A DNA stretch of 14,226 nt. Source: an uncultured Collinsella sp. (GTDB taxonomy: Bacteria; Actinomycetota; Coriobacteriia; Coriobacteriales; Coriobacteriaceae). This document shows, piece by piece, positions 1 through 5,590 of the stretch. The stretch is taken from positions 1 to 14,226 of the forward strand of contig CATZMG010000058.1 in assembly GCA_958421655.1 (NCBI GenBank). Direction: 5' to 3'. A program made the translations under genes and the position numbers. Under the pieces are notes generated by a model that did not search any database, was not told where the DNA came from, and saw only the letters and a program-made list of their open reading frames with translations. Numbering within the stretch: the stretch's first letter is position 1; every line of letters begins with the position of its first letter.

Positions 1-2
1 CG

Positions 3-128
3 CGGTACATCCGGTTCGACCGGGCCGCGCGGCAAGGAGATATATTGCCAGACCGCGAAGCGATGTGGGACCTCAATTCCACTCTTCACAAGTCCTACAC
101 AATCTATGGCTTTCTATATTGGAAGTAG
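3..128 (+). CDS. Possible C-terminal end of an unidentified protein (partial)
   Basis: All three plus frames are open at the left edge. The frame starting at base 3 gives the most protein-like tail, with aromatic and charged residues and no low-complexity runs, ending GFLYWK before a TAG at 126-128. The frame starting at base 1 stays open to 207, but its Ser/Pro/Arg-rich product looks like noise. I do not recognise a family in 41 residues. If real, the gene runs toward the rplT operon and the two would be convergent. A non-coding explanation is about equally possible. Confidence 0.3.
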   Translation, partial: RYIRFDRAARQGDILPDREAMWDLNSTLHKSYTIYGFLYWK

Positions 129-254
129 AAAGTCGAGTGCAGCAAGACCGCACGTATCAGATGATGACCCTTCGGTTAAGAGACATATAAAGATCGGTCA
201 CCTGTAAGTGTTTTTCTACCCGCGCTTTTTGCTTTGTAAACCAGCGCTTTCGAT

Positions 255-291
255 AAAAAAGAGGGAGTGTCGCGCACAGTGCGACACTCCC
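255..291 (-). terminator. Rho-independent terminator of infC-rpmI-rplT
   Basis: An 11-bp perfect stem (GGGAGTGTCGC at 263-273 with GCGACACTCCC at 281-291) encloses a 7-nt loop. On the minus strand it is followed by TC and then six T (complement of 255-260). It lies 21 nt past the rplT stop codon, where the operon should end. The plus strand has no T-run after the stem, so it is oriented for the minus strand. Confidence 0.9.
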
Positions 292-312
292 CTGGCGATT
301 CAACAGAATCTA

Positions 313-672
313 TTAGGCCTCGAGAGCCTTCTTGGCAATGGCAGCCAGCTCGTTGAAGGACTCGATGTCCTCGTAAGCCATCTGAGCCAGAACCTTGCGG
401 TCGAGCTCGATGCCGGCAACCTTCAGGCCGTGCATGAACTGAGAGTAAGAGATGTCGTTCAGGCGAGCGGCAGCGTTGATGCGGGTGATCCAGAGAGAGC
501 GGATCTCGCGCTTCTTGTTGCGGCGATCACGATACTGATACTGCAGGGAGTGCTGGACCTGCTCTTTAGCATGCTTGTAAGTACGCGAAGCGGCACCGTA
601 GTAACCCTTCGCACGGTGCATAACGGTACGGCGCTTCTTCTTGGCGGCAACAGCGCGCTTAATACGTGCCAT
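313..672 (-). CDS. rplT: 50S ribosomal protein L20
   Basis: L20 binds 23S rRNA early in large-subunit assembly. The 119-residue product has the full family length. It has the very basic N-terminal helix region (MARIKRAVAAKKKRR), then KGYYGAASRTYKHAKEQV, the RDRRNKKREIRSLWI segment and the globular C-terminal half with NAAARLNDISYSQF. AGGAG precedes the ATG by 10 nt. It is the last gene of the infC-rpmI-rplT operon, 46 nt after rpmI, and is followed by a strong terminator. In Bacillus subtilis L20 represses this operon through its leader RNA. The leader upstream of infC here makes similar control plausible but does not prove it. Confidence 0.98.
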   Translation of the reverse strand: MARIKRAVAAKKKRRTVMHRAKGYYGAASRTYKHAKEQVQHSLQYQYRDRRNKKREIRSLWITRINAAARLNDISYSQFMHGLKVAGIELDRKVLAQMAYEDIESFNELAAIAKKALEA

Positions 673-718
673 GTTCTATCAACTCCTAGACGGTAAAACG
701 AAAAACGGGAACGCGAAC

Positions 719-910
719 TTAGGCGAGACGCGACTTGATGACCTTGCGGTCGGCAGCGGCGATCTCGGTCTCCTGACGGAAGCCACGCTTACGCTTGGTG
801 GACTTCTTGCTCAGGATGTGGCTCTTGAAAGCCTTGGCGCGCATAAGCTTGCCGGTGCCAGTCTTGCGGAAACGCTTCTTGGTGCCGCTGTGGGACTTCA
901 TCTTAGGCAT
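719..910 (-). CDS. rpmI: 50S ribosomal protein L35
   Basis: A small basic protein of the large ribosomal subunit. The 63-residue product matches the family length and starts MPKMKSHSGTKKRFRKTGTG, the typical L35 N-terminus, followed by Lys/Arg-rich sequence containing SHILSKKSTKRKR. An AAGGAG ribosome binding site lies 6 nt before the ATG. It sits 32 nt after infC and 46 nt before rplT, the standard bacterial order, and is surely co-transcribed with both. Confidence 0.98.
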   Translation of the reverse strand: MPKMKSHSGTKKRFRKTGTGKLMRAKAFKSHILSKKSTKRKRGFRQETEIAAADRKVIKSRLA

Positions 911-942
911 GAAATACTCCTTAATCGGTTACAGAACACTAG

Positions 943-1497
943 TTACTTGGTATCGCTTGCCGCTTTATCCTCATCGAAGGCGCCCTTAATCGGGGCGAGC
1001 AGCATAAGCATGTTACGGCCTTCCATCTTAGGCTTGGACTCGACCGTAGCGTAAGGCTTGAGATCCTCGGCGAGACGCTCGAGAACGTTAAGACCCTGCT
1101 CCGGGTGAGCCATCTCACGGCCGCGGAACATGATGGTGATCTTAACGCGTGCGCCCTTCTTGAGGAAACGCAGAACGTGGCCCTTCTTGGTCTCGTAATC
1201 GCCAACGTCGATCTTGGGCCGGAACTTCATTTCCTTGACCTCGACCTTAGACTGGTTCTTACGAGCGGCCTTGGCCTTCATGGCCTGCTGGTACTTGAAC
1301 TTACCGTAGTCCATGACCTTGCAGACCGGCGGCTCCGCGTTGGGAGCGATCTCGACCAGGTCGAGACCCTGATCGTCAGCGACGCGCTGGGCATCGCGGA
1401 TGGCGAACAGGCCGAGCTGAGAGCCATCGACGCCAATCAAACGGCACGAAGATGCAGTGATCTCGTCGTTGATGCGGGTGTCATCAGACTTAGCTAT
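943..1497 (-). CDS. infC: Translation initiation factor IF-3, probable AUA start
   Basis: IF-3 binds the 30S subunit, keeps it apart from 50S and checks the start codon and initiator tRNA. From the chosen start the product has 184 residues. The N-terminal domain has TRINDEI, LIGVDGSQLG and LVEIAPNAEPPVCKVMDYGKF. The C-terminal domain has KEMKFRPKIDVGDYETK, KKGARVKITIMFRGREM and MLLAPIK. The longer frame opens at an ATG (1510-1512), but that ATG overlaps the only good Shine-Dalgarno sequence, GGAGG at 1506-1510, and has no ribosome binding site of its own. GGAGG lies 8 nt before an in-frame ATA (1495-1497). infC is the classic gene with a rare start codon (AUU in E. coli), used for autoregulation because IF-3 rejects non-standard starts. 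The ATA choice is therefore an inference from spacing plus family knowledge. The alternative ATG start at 1512 adds five residues. Confidence 0.95.
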   Translation of the reverse strand: MAKSDDTRINDEITASSCRLIGVDGSQLGLFAIRDAQRVADDQGLDLVEIAPNAEPPVCKVMDYGKFKYQQAMKAKAARKNQSKVEVKEMKFRPKIDVGDYETKKGHVLRFLKKGARVKITIMFRGREMAHPEQGLNVLERLAEDLKPYATVESKPKMEGRNMLMLLAPIKGAFDEDKAASDTK

Positions 1498-1505
1498 TTT
1501 CCCTA

Positions 1506-1510
1506 CCTCC
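1506..1510 (-). promoter_or_regulatory. Ribosome binding site that decides the infC start
   Basis: GGAGG on the minus strand, 8 nt before ATA at 1495-1497. It shares its first G with the upstream ATG (1510-1512), so it cannot serve that ATG. The bases upstream of that ATG are U-rich, with no purine-rich element. Confidence 0.7.
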
Positions 1511-1516
1511 ATTCAT

Positions 1517-1550
1517 AAAAAAATAACCCGGCGCTTCTTTGCAACCAGGT
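1517..1550 (-). terminator. Terminator-like attenuator just before infC
   Basis: On the minus strand ACCTGG (1545-1550) can pair with CCGGGT (1526-1531), including one G-U pair. Inside this stem a GC/GC pair encloses AAAGAA. The stem is followed by TA and seven T (1517-1523), ending only 7 nt before the infC Shine-Dalgarno sequence. A terminator placed between leader and ribosome binding site is the usual form of transcription attenuation. The stem is modest, so this is a candidate. Confidence 0.5.
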
Positions 1551-1714
1551 CGTACACATAGACATCCTCGATACGAGGAAGGGAATCTAAGTTGTATGAC
1601 CAGTCAGCTGCTCATTGGCGCCAAAAGGTGGGAACCCTCGGGTTCCTCTTTAGGGCATTGCGGGAACAACGCCTTGCGAATAATAACACGTATAGTGCGC
1701 TATCACATTACGTA
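1551..1714 (-). promoter_or_regulatory. Structured leader of the infC operon, possible L20-responsive leader
   Basis: This stretch holds no credible gene. On the minus strand it contains a long imperfect hairpin (1621-1654) whose tip is GGAACC-CGAG-GGUUCC, with outer CC and AAAG pairs. Next comes a small hairpin (1566-1578; CCTCG-TAT-CGAGG), and then the terminator-like stem at 1517-1550. TATTAT or TATACG around 1680-1695 could be a -10 box, but no convincing -35 is visible. The arrangement (long leader, hairpins, terminator, infC-rpmI-rplT) resembles the L20-controlled leader of Bacillus. I did not match the L20-binding motif itself. Confidence 0.45.
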
Positions 1715-1783
1715 CACGAAAAAGGGGGTCTTGACCCCCTTGAACGCTCAGCTGCATGTATGGTGCCCGAGGCGAGACTCGAA
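1715..1783. repeat. Direct repeat copy 1: tRNA-Leu 3' end plus terminator
   Basis: 69 bases identical to 1899-1967 except for one substitution (G at 1733, A at 1917), offset 184 bp. Read on the minus strand, it begins inside the T-loop (TTCGA) of tRNA-Leu, includes the acceptor 3' strand and CCA, then the spacer and the terminator. There is no 5' tRNA part before it, so it is a fragment rather than a second tRNA gene. The break in the T-loop is typical of integrase attachment sites, but segmental duplication is also possible. Confidence 0.85.
1719..1741 (-). terminator. Duplicated tRNA terminator
   Basis: The copy of the tRNA-Leu terminator carried in the first repeat. CCCCC/GGGGG (1724-1728 with 1735-1739), extended by A-T pairs, is followed on the minus strand by a T-run. 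It would block read-through from the tRNA side into the infC leader. Confidence 0.7.
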
Positions 1784-1898
1784 GGGCCTTCGCTTCGCGA
1801 AGCCCCGGGCTTCGGGCGCATGGCGCCCTCGCCACGCTCCGCTACAAACAGGCCACGGGCCTGTTTGCTTAACGCTCCGCGCGCTCACGCGAGTTCGG
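1784..1898. other. Hairpin-dense segment between the two tRNA-end repeats
   Basis: 115 bases with no supported gene and many short palindromes: CTTCGCGAAG, CCCG-GGCTT-CGGG, GGGCGC-ATG-GCGCCC, and the 10-bp CAAACAGGCC-ACG-GGCCTGTTTG pair (perfect, 3-nt loop), ending with GCGCGCTCACGCG. It is bounded exactly by the repeat copies. It could be the residue of an excised element, a REP-like repeat or simply structured spacer. Open frames across it are not convincing. Confidence 0.5.
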
Positions 1899-1967
1899 CA
1901 CGAAAAAGGGGGTCTTAACCCCCTTGAACGCTCAGCTGCATGTATGGTGCCCGAGGCGAGACTCGAA
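1899..1967. repeat. Direct repeat copy 2, within the functional tRNA-Leu gene
   Basis: The partner of 1715-1783 (68 of 69 bases identical). This copy includes the real tRNA-Leu 3' end from the T-loop through CCA and its terminator. The identity stops abruptly at the T-loop on one side and just past the terminator T-run on the other. Confidence 0.85.
1903..1925 (-). terminator. tRNA-Leu terminator
   Basis: On the minus strand AAGGGGG-TTAAGA-CCCCCTT runs straight into a T-run (complement of 1903-1907). It starts 20 nt after the CCA end of tRNA-Leu. Confidence 0.85.
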
Positions 1968-2031
1968 CTCGCACGTTGTTGCCAACGGTGGATTTTGAGT
2001 CCACTGCGTCTGCCAATTCCGCCACTCGGGC
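1945..2031 (-). tRNA. tRNA-Leu (anticodon CAA)
   Basis: An 87-nt class II tRNA with encoded CCA. The acceptor stem GCCCGAG (2025-2031) pairs with CTCGGGC, followed by ACCA. The D-arm region GTGGCGGAATTGGCAGAC is typical of tRNA-Leu. The anticodon stem GTGGA/TCCAC encloses the loop CTCAAAA, giving anticodon CAA (reads UUG). A long variable arm (CGTTGGCAACAACG) is followed by the T-arm with GTTCGAGTC. It lies 39 nt after the transglutaminase gene and has its own terminator. A weak GATAAA upstream could be part of its promoter. Its 3' end is duplicated at 1715-1783. Confidence 0.97.
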
Positions 2032-2070
2032 ACGTAATGCGTGAGTTAGTTTATCACAGCTTTCTGTTGA

Positions 2071-3504
2071 TTAGTCCGAAAATGGAACTTCGAGCATTTC
2101 GATGAGTTCGACCGTGCGGAGCATCTCACGCTGACGGCATCCGCGACCGTCGACCGAAGCCTCACCCATCTGGTTATCGTAAGGGTCCTCGCGCATGCCG
2201 TCGAAAGAGGGCTCAAACTCTGCCTGGAATCGATTGTTGGCCACCATACGCCACGGGTCGAGATTGCCAAAGTAGTGATGGCGGCGCCACTCCTCCCCCA
2301 TCCTGCGAGCAGAAGATCCAAATGACACGTCGGCGTTGAGCCAACCGGTCTGCGGCGTATAGAACTCTGCCCAGTCGTGCGGCCCCACCGAATCGGGCGC
2401 AACATACAGGCCGCTCTGCCAACGGGCAGGCACGCCCGCGATACGGCACATGGTGATGAACGTGAGCGCCATAACGCCGCAATCGCCACGGAGCGAATGC
2501 GCGCAGTCATCGGCAATAGATCCCAAAAGCAGGTACGGCGGCTGATAGCGATAGTCGATATGCTGCGTCAGGTAATCATAGATAGCACGAGCGCGATCGA
2601 GCGGATCCTCGAGCCCGTCAATAACACGCTCCGTCAGCTGTCGCAGGTACGGCGTAAACGCAATGTGCGGACGGTCCTCGGAAGTGTCCTCGGGCAGCGG
2701 CGTGTCCATACAGGGATGCGATGGGAGCGCGCCACCATAGATATCGCAATAGGCGGCATCGATGTGATAGCGATAGGTCACCGAGAATGAATGTTCAGTC
2801 GAAGATGTCCAAGAGGCAGTACGAGCCGAAACGTTTTCAGAGGCAACATTCCCCTCCGACGTCATATCGAGAACCTCGATATGAGACTGCTGGCGGCAGG
2901 CAGCGGCAACGGGTAGCCACGCGCGAACAGCCTCTCCCTCCAGAGCACCGGGGACAGACACGGATGCCTTAAGCATGATGACGCGAGCCAACCCGTTTTG
3001 CGACTCCATCTCACTGAGCATCTGGTTACGCAGCGCGACGCCGTCCGTAGAATCGGGACGCAGGCCCGGAACCTCCTTGGGGTACACGCGAAGCGAATCG
3101 AGGAAGTTATCGAGAACAAACAGCTCGCCATCGATAAAGCGCCAGTCAATTCGCTTACGATTAATCAGGTCATCAAACTGCTCGTCGGTAAACTCAGGCC
3201 ACTCCTCGCGAATCATCGCAATGGCCCGATCACGCGACACCGAAAAATGAAGCGGCGTCTCGAGCATGCGATACCGCTCGGCACGAACGCAGGCAGCAAG
3301 CGAGGGATCGGGATTCTGCCCCAAAAGACGATCACAAGCCGCAACAGTCTGCGTCAAATATCCGGCATCCTTGAGTCGAAGAATCTCGGGCGGTAGTCCA
3401 ATATCGAGATGACGAAAGTCATTACAGCAAACATCAACAGAGCAACCAACAGGACCCTCGTCAATAACCTTCCCATCCGAAGGCAACACATTAACAACAG
3501 CCAT
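2071..3504 (-). CDS. Transglutaminase-like cysteine protease-fold protein
   Basis: A 477-residue protein with a transglutaminase-core domain at about residues 285-400. The papain-like triad is visible: Cys342 in RGDCGVMAL, His376 in PHDWAEFY and Asp392 in LNADVSF. Bacterial relatives act as proteases, cross-linking enzymes or peptidoglycan-linked hydrolases, and the substrate here cannot be read from sequence. The roughly 280 residues before the core have no motif I recognise. No signal peptide or membrane segment is visible, so it should be cytoplasmic. I chose the ATG at 3504 because TTGGAG lies 7 nt before it. An in-frame GTG at 3522 would add six residues but has no ribosome binding site. 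It is probably transcribed alone, between the aldolase terminator region and tRNA-Leu. Confidence 0.88.
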   Translation of the reverse strand: MAVVNVLPSDGKVIDEGPVGCSVDVCCNDFRHLDIGLPPEILRLKDAGYLTQTVAACDRLLGQNPDPSLAACVRAERYRMLETPLHFSVSRDRAIAMIREEWPEFTDEQFDDLINRKRIDWRFIDGELFVLDNFLDSLRVYPKEVPGLRPDSTDGVALRNQMLSEMESQNGLARVIMLKASVSVPGALEGEAVRAWLPVAAACRQQSHIEVLDMTSEGNVASENVSARTASWTSSTEHSFSVTYRYHIDAAYCDIYGGALPSHPCMDTPLPEDTSEDRPHIAFTPYLRQLTERVIDGLEDPLDRARAIYDYLTQHIDYRYQPPYLLLGSIADDCAHSLRGDCGVMALTFITMCRIAGVPARWQSGLYVAPDSVGPHDWAEFYTPQTGWLNADVSFGSSARRMGEEWRRHHYFGNLDPWRMVANNRFQAEFEPSFDGMREDPYDNQMGEASVDGRGCRQREMLRTVELIEMLEVPFSD

Positions 3505-3539
3505 ACTAAAACTCCAAGTCACTAGAACGCTTGAAGTCC

Positions 3540-3569
3540 ATTGTAGCGAGATAAAAAAGAAAGCCCCAA
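3540..3569 (-). promoter_or_regulatory. Possible promoter for the transglutaminase-like gene
   Basis: On the minus strand TACAAT (3540-3545) resembles a -10 box, with TTGGGG (3564-3569) 18 bp upstream as a poor -35. It would start transcription about 30 nt before the ATG. It overlaps the candidate aldolase terminator. Confidence 0.3.
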
Positions 3570-3578
3570 CAAGGGAGC
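3553..3578 (-). terminator. Possible terminator downstream of fba
   Basis: On the minus strand GCTCCC pairs with GGGGC across a 5-nt loop with one bulged base, followed by TTTCTTTTTT. The stem is short. It lies past the large inverted repeat that follows fba and just before the transglutaminase gene. Confidence 0.4.
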
Positions 3579-3630
3579 CACCAACACCACCGAACGGTAG
3601 TCAAAAAAATGAATTCAGCCCAGTAACCCT

Positions 3631-3761
3631 GTAGCGAGTTAACGAAGGAGGCCCCGTTCACCCGAAGCTTTTCCCATTGCGCGACTTCTGGCAAAGCCAG
3701 GTGAGTGCAAGGGAAAAGCGTAGGGTGAACGGGGCCTCCGACGGGAAAGTTAAACCGCTAC
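3631..3761. repeat. 131-nt nested inverted repeat (giant hairpin) after fba
   Basis: Nested complementary arms, outermost first: GTAGCG 3631-3636 with CGCTAC 3756-3761; TTAAC 3639-3643 with GTTAA 3749-3753; a perfect 17-bp arm 3647-3663 (GGAGGCCCCGTTCACCC) with 3723-3739; GCTTTTCCC 3667-3675 with GGGAAAAGC 3711-3719; TTGC 3677-3680 with GCAA 3707-3710; CTGGC 3688-3692 with GCCAG 3696-3700 and an AAA loop. The 3-nt sides GAA/GTA form a symmetric internal loop. It ends exactly at the fba stop codon. No T-run follows directly on either strand. It could be an intergenic repeat element, an RNA stability or processing hairpin, or a structured RNA. Confidence 0.85.
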
Positions 3762-4628
3762 TTACGCCTTGTTGACGGAGCCAAACTCCTCCATGAGCTC
3801 CTTGGTGCGGGCAACGATGTTGTCGCGACCAGGCTTGAGGAGCTTGCGGGGGTCAAAGCCCTTGCCCTGCTGATCCTTGCCAGCCTCGATGTACTCGCGG
3901 ACGCCCTTGGCGAAGACGAGCTGCAGGTCGGTGTTGACGTTGATCTTGGAGATGCCCAGGGAGATGGCCTTCTTGATCTGATCCTCGGGGATGCCGGTAC
4001 CACCGTGCAGAACGAGGGGCAGGTCGCCGGTCTGAGCCTTGATCTCGCCCAGGCGCTCGAAGGAAAGGCCAGCCCAGTCGGCAGGGTACACGCCGTGGAT
4101 GTTGCCGATACCGCAGGCAAGGAAGTCGACGCCCAAGTCAGCGATCTGCTTGCACTCAGCAGGATCAGCGAGCTCGCCGCTGGAGGTCACGCCATCCTCG
4201 GTGCCGCCGATGCCGCCGACCTCGGCCTCGATGGACATGCCCTTGGAGTGGGCAAGCTCAACGAGCTCCTTGGTGCGGTCGAGGTTAAGCTGGAAGGTCT
4301 CCTCGTGAGAGCCGTCATACATGATGGACGTGAAGCCGGCCTCGATGCACTTGAAGCAGTCCTCGTAAGAACCGTGATCGAGGTGAAGGGCGACGGGAAC
4401 GGTAACGCCCGTGGCCTCGACGGCAGCCTTGACCATGTCGGCGCAGACCTTGAAACCGCCCATCCACTTAGCGGCACCAGCGGTGCACTGAAGGATCAGC
4501 GGAGACTTGGCCTCCTCAGCGGCCTGGAGAATAGCCAGCGTCCACTCGAGGTTGTTGGTGTTGAAGGCACCGAGACCGTACTTGCCGGCCTCGGCCTTCT
4601 TGAGCATGTCTGCTGCGTTGACGAGCAT
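3762..4628 (-). CDS. fba: Class II fructose-1,6-bisphosphate aldolase
   Basis: A zinc-dependent aldolase that interconverts fructose 1,6-bisphosphate with dihydroxyacetone phosphate and glyceraldehyde 3-phosphate in glycolysis/gluconeogenesis. The 288-residue product matches short FbaA-type enzymes. Visible motifs are GAFNTNN (20-26), LHLDHGS (81-87, catalytic Asp84 and zinc His85), YDGS (104-107), EAEVGGIGG (134-142), GNIHGVY (175-181, His178), LVLHGGTGI (205-213, His208) and INVNTDLQ (229-236). The frame is open further upstream, but the ATG at 4628 has AGGAGGT 7 nt before it and matches the family N-terminus. Tagatose-bisphosphate aldolase (GatY/KbaY) is a close alternative. No tagatose genes are near, so the glycolytic role is preferred. 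A very large hairpin follows the stop codon. Confidence 0.93.
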   Translation of the reverse strand: MLVNAADMLKKAEAGKYGLGAFNTNNLEWTLAILQAAEEAKSPLILQCTAGAAKWMGGFKVCADMVKAAVEATGVTVPVALHLDHGSYEDCFKCIEAGFTSIMYDGSHEETFQLNLDRTKELVELAHSKGMSIEAEVGGIGGTEDGVTSSGELADPAECKQIADLGVDFLACGIGNIHGVYPADWAGLSFERLGEIKAQTGDLPLVLHGGTGIPEDQIKKAISLGISKINVNTDLQLVFAKGVREYIEAGKDQQGKGFDPRKLLKPGRDNIVARTKELMEEFGSVNKA

Positions 4629-4668
4629 AAAAGAAACCTCCTGTAAGGTTGCTCCGATAACGCCTGTG

Positions 4669-4696
4669 ATTTTACCACGGCGCACCCGAGCATAAA
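4669..4696 (-). promoter_or_regulatory. Possible fba promoter
   Basis: On the minus strand TAAAAT (4669-4674) preceded by TGG could be a -10 box. TTTATG (4691-4696) at 16 bp spacing is a weak -35. This would give a 5' untranslated region of about 35 nt with a strong AGGAGGT ribosome binding site. Confidence 0.35.
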
Positions 4697-4717
4697 CGTT
4701 CGTTTGTTCACGAATAT

Positions 4718-4792
4718 CGTCCAAACAGACTTTTTTGACCGTTTGCCCTACGAAATTGACCCGTTGGGGAAAAATAGCTTGACGTTTGGACG
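4718..4792. promoter_or_regulatory. Repeat-rich candidate operator upstream of fba
   Basis: CGTCCAAAC (4718-4726) and GTTTGGACG (4784-4792) form a perfect 9-bp inverted repeat. Between them TTGACC occurs twice (4735-4740 and 4756-4761), 21 bp apart, about two helical turns. The stretch lies between fba and the upstream hydrolase gene. It could bind a sugar-responsive regulator, or be coincidence in a T-rich spacer. Confidence 0.25.
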
Positions 4793-4822
4793 CTTCATGT
4801 GCTTAAGAAGCTGACTATAAAG

Positions 4823-5506
4823 CTACACCTGCATGAAAGGGTTCTGCATGAGCTCGCGTGCCATGGTGGTCGAATCGCCATGGCCGGTTAGGCAAACGGT
4901 ATCGGGCGGGAGAAGCCGGGCGAGCTTGGAGAGCGAGCGCAGAATCGCCGCCTCGTCTCCACCGGCGAGATCGGTGCGGCCGTGGCTGCCCGGGAACAGT
5001 GTGTCGCCAACAAAGGCGATGCTTCCCTGCTCGGTGGCGGCGAACAAGACAATGCCACCCGGTGTGTGACCGGGCGTCTCGATCACCTGCAGGCAGATAT
5101 CACCCACCTCGATTGTATCGCCCTCGGCGAGCAGGCGTGTCGGCTCCCCGGGGTCGGGCGTCTCAATGCCCCACATAGCTCGCTGTTCCTCGATATTCGC
5201 ATGCGGCACCGCCACATCCTTAGCGCACAGCTCATACCAGCAGCCCTCACCAACGGTGGTTCGCACGCCGGCAACACCACCAACATGATCGGCATGGCCA
5301 TGAGTGCATACGGCGCCAAGCACGCGTACGCCGGGATGCTCGGCTCGAATATGCTCCACCAAGCGCTCGCCTTCCCATGCGGGGTCGATAATCACGCACT
5401 CATTGTCCGAAATAACAGCATAGCTATTGGTCTGAATGGGACCGTTTACGAGCGTCTCGATCTCGACCGATCCCTTGGGAGTTAAATCCAAGGACACAGC
5501 ACTCAT
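4823..5506 (-). CDS. Metallo-beta-lactamase-fold hydrolase (glyoxalase II-like)
   Basis: A 227-residue single-domain enzyme. The metal site is complete: THGHADHVGG at 68-77 (His69, His71, Asp73, His74), His147 in ETPGHTPGG, Asp168 in VGDTLFPGSHGRTDL, and His209 in LTGHGDSTT. The FPGSHGRTDL segment and 227-residue size fit the YcbL/glyoxalase II-like group, which hydrolyses thioesters such as S-lactoylglutathione or related compounds. The true substrate here is unknown. No signal peptide is present, so it is cytoplasmic. GGAGAGGGG lies just before the ATG. It is 84 nt downstream of rel on the same strand. rel is commonly followed by such a hydrolase gene in Gram-positive genomes (recalled), so co-transcription is plausible unless the hairpin between them terminates. 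Confidence 0.9.
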   Translation of the reverse strand: MSAVSLDLTPKGSVEIETLVNGPIQTNSYAVISDNECVIIDPAWEGERLVEHIRAEHPGVRVLGAVCTHGHADHVGGVAGVRTTVGEGCWYELCAKDVAVPHANIEEQRAMWGIETPDPGEPTRLLAEGDTIEVGDICLQVIETPGHTPGGIVLFAATEQGSIAFVGDTLFPGSHGRTDLAGGDEAAILRSLSKLARLLPPDTVCLTGHGDSTTMARELMQNPFMQV

Positions 5507-5527
5507 GCCCCTCTCCTCTCTATAGAA

Positions 5528-5553
5528 CTCGAGGCATCAAACGATGCCTCGAG
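5528..5553 (-). terminator. Perfect hairpin between rel and the hydrolase gene
   Basis: CTCGAGGCATC (5528-5538) and its complement (5543-5553) form an 11-bp perfect stem with a 4-nt loop. On the minus strand it is followed only by TTCTAT, a poor T-run. It may partly terminate rel transcripts or act as an mRNA processing/stability hairpin ahead of the hydrolase gene. Confidence 0.45.
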
Positions 5554-5590
5554 TGTAGCGAATATCGATAATGTGGCACGTTCGTCGCGA

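Noticed and set aside
208..696. Plus-strand open frame opposite rplT
   Set aside because: It overlaps the L20 gene and its terminator antisense and has no family resemblance.
1719..1741. CRISPR-like repeat pattern (two copies with a spacer)
   Set aside because: There are only two copies, they are 69 bp long and they derive from a tRNA end. There are no regular spacers and no cas genes.
1715..1783. A second tRNA-Leu gene
   Set aside because: Only the sequence from the T-loop to CCA is present. The D-arm, anticodon arm and 5' acceptor strand are missing, so it cannot fold as a tRNA.
1539..2105. Plus-strand open frame of 188 codons across the tRNA region
   Set aside because: It crosses the tRNA-Leu gene antisense, both repeat copies and the infC leader, has no ribosome binding site and no recognisable family.
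3506..3694. Minus-strand 62-codon frame with a Trp-rich hydrophobic stretch between fba and the transglutaminase gene
   Set aside because: It starts inside the large inverted repeat, crosses the candidate terminator and promoter and has no ribosome binding site. A small membrane peptide cannot be fully excluded but is not supported.
4629..4724. Upstream extension of the aldolase reading frame by 32 residues
   Set aside because: The strong AGGAGGT lies just before the ATG at 4628, and the family N-terminus matches from there. The extension covers the likely promoter.
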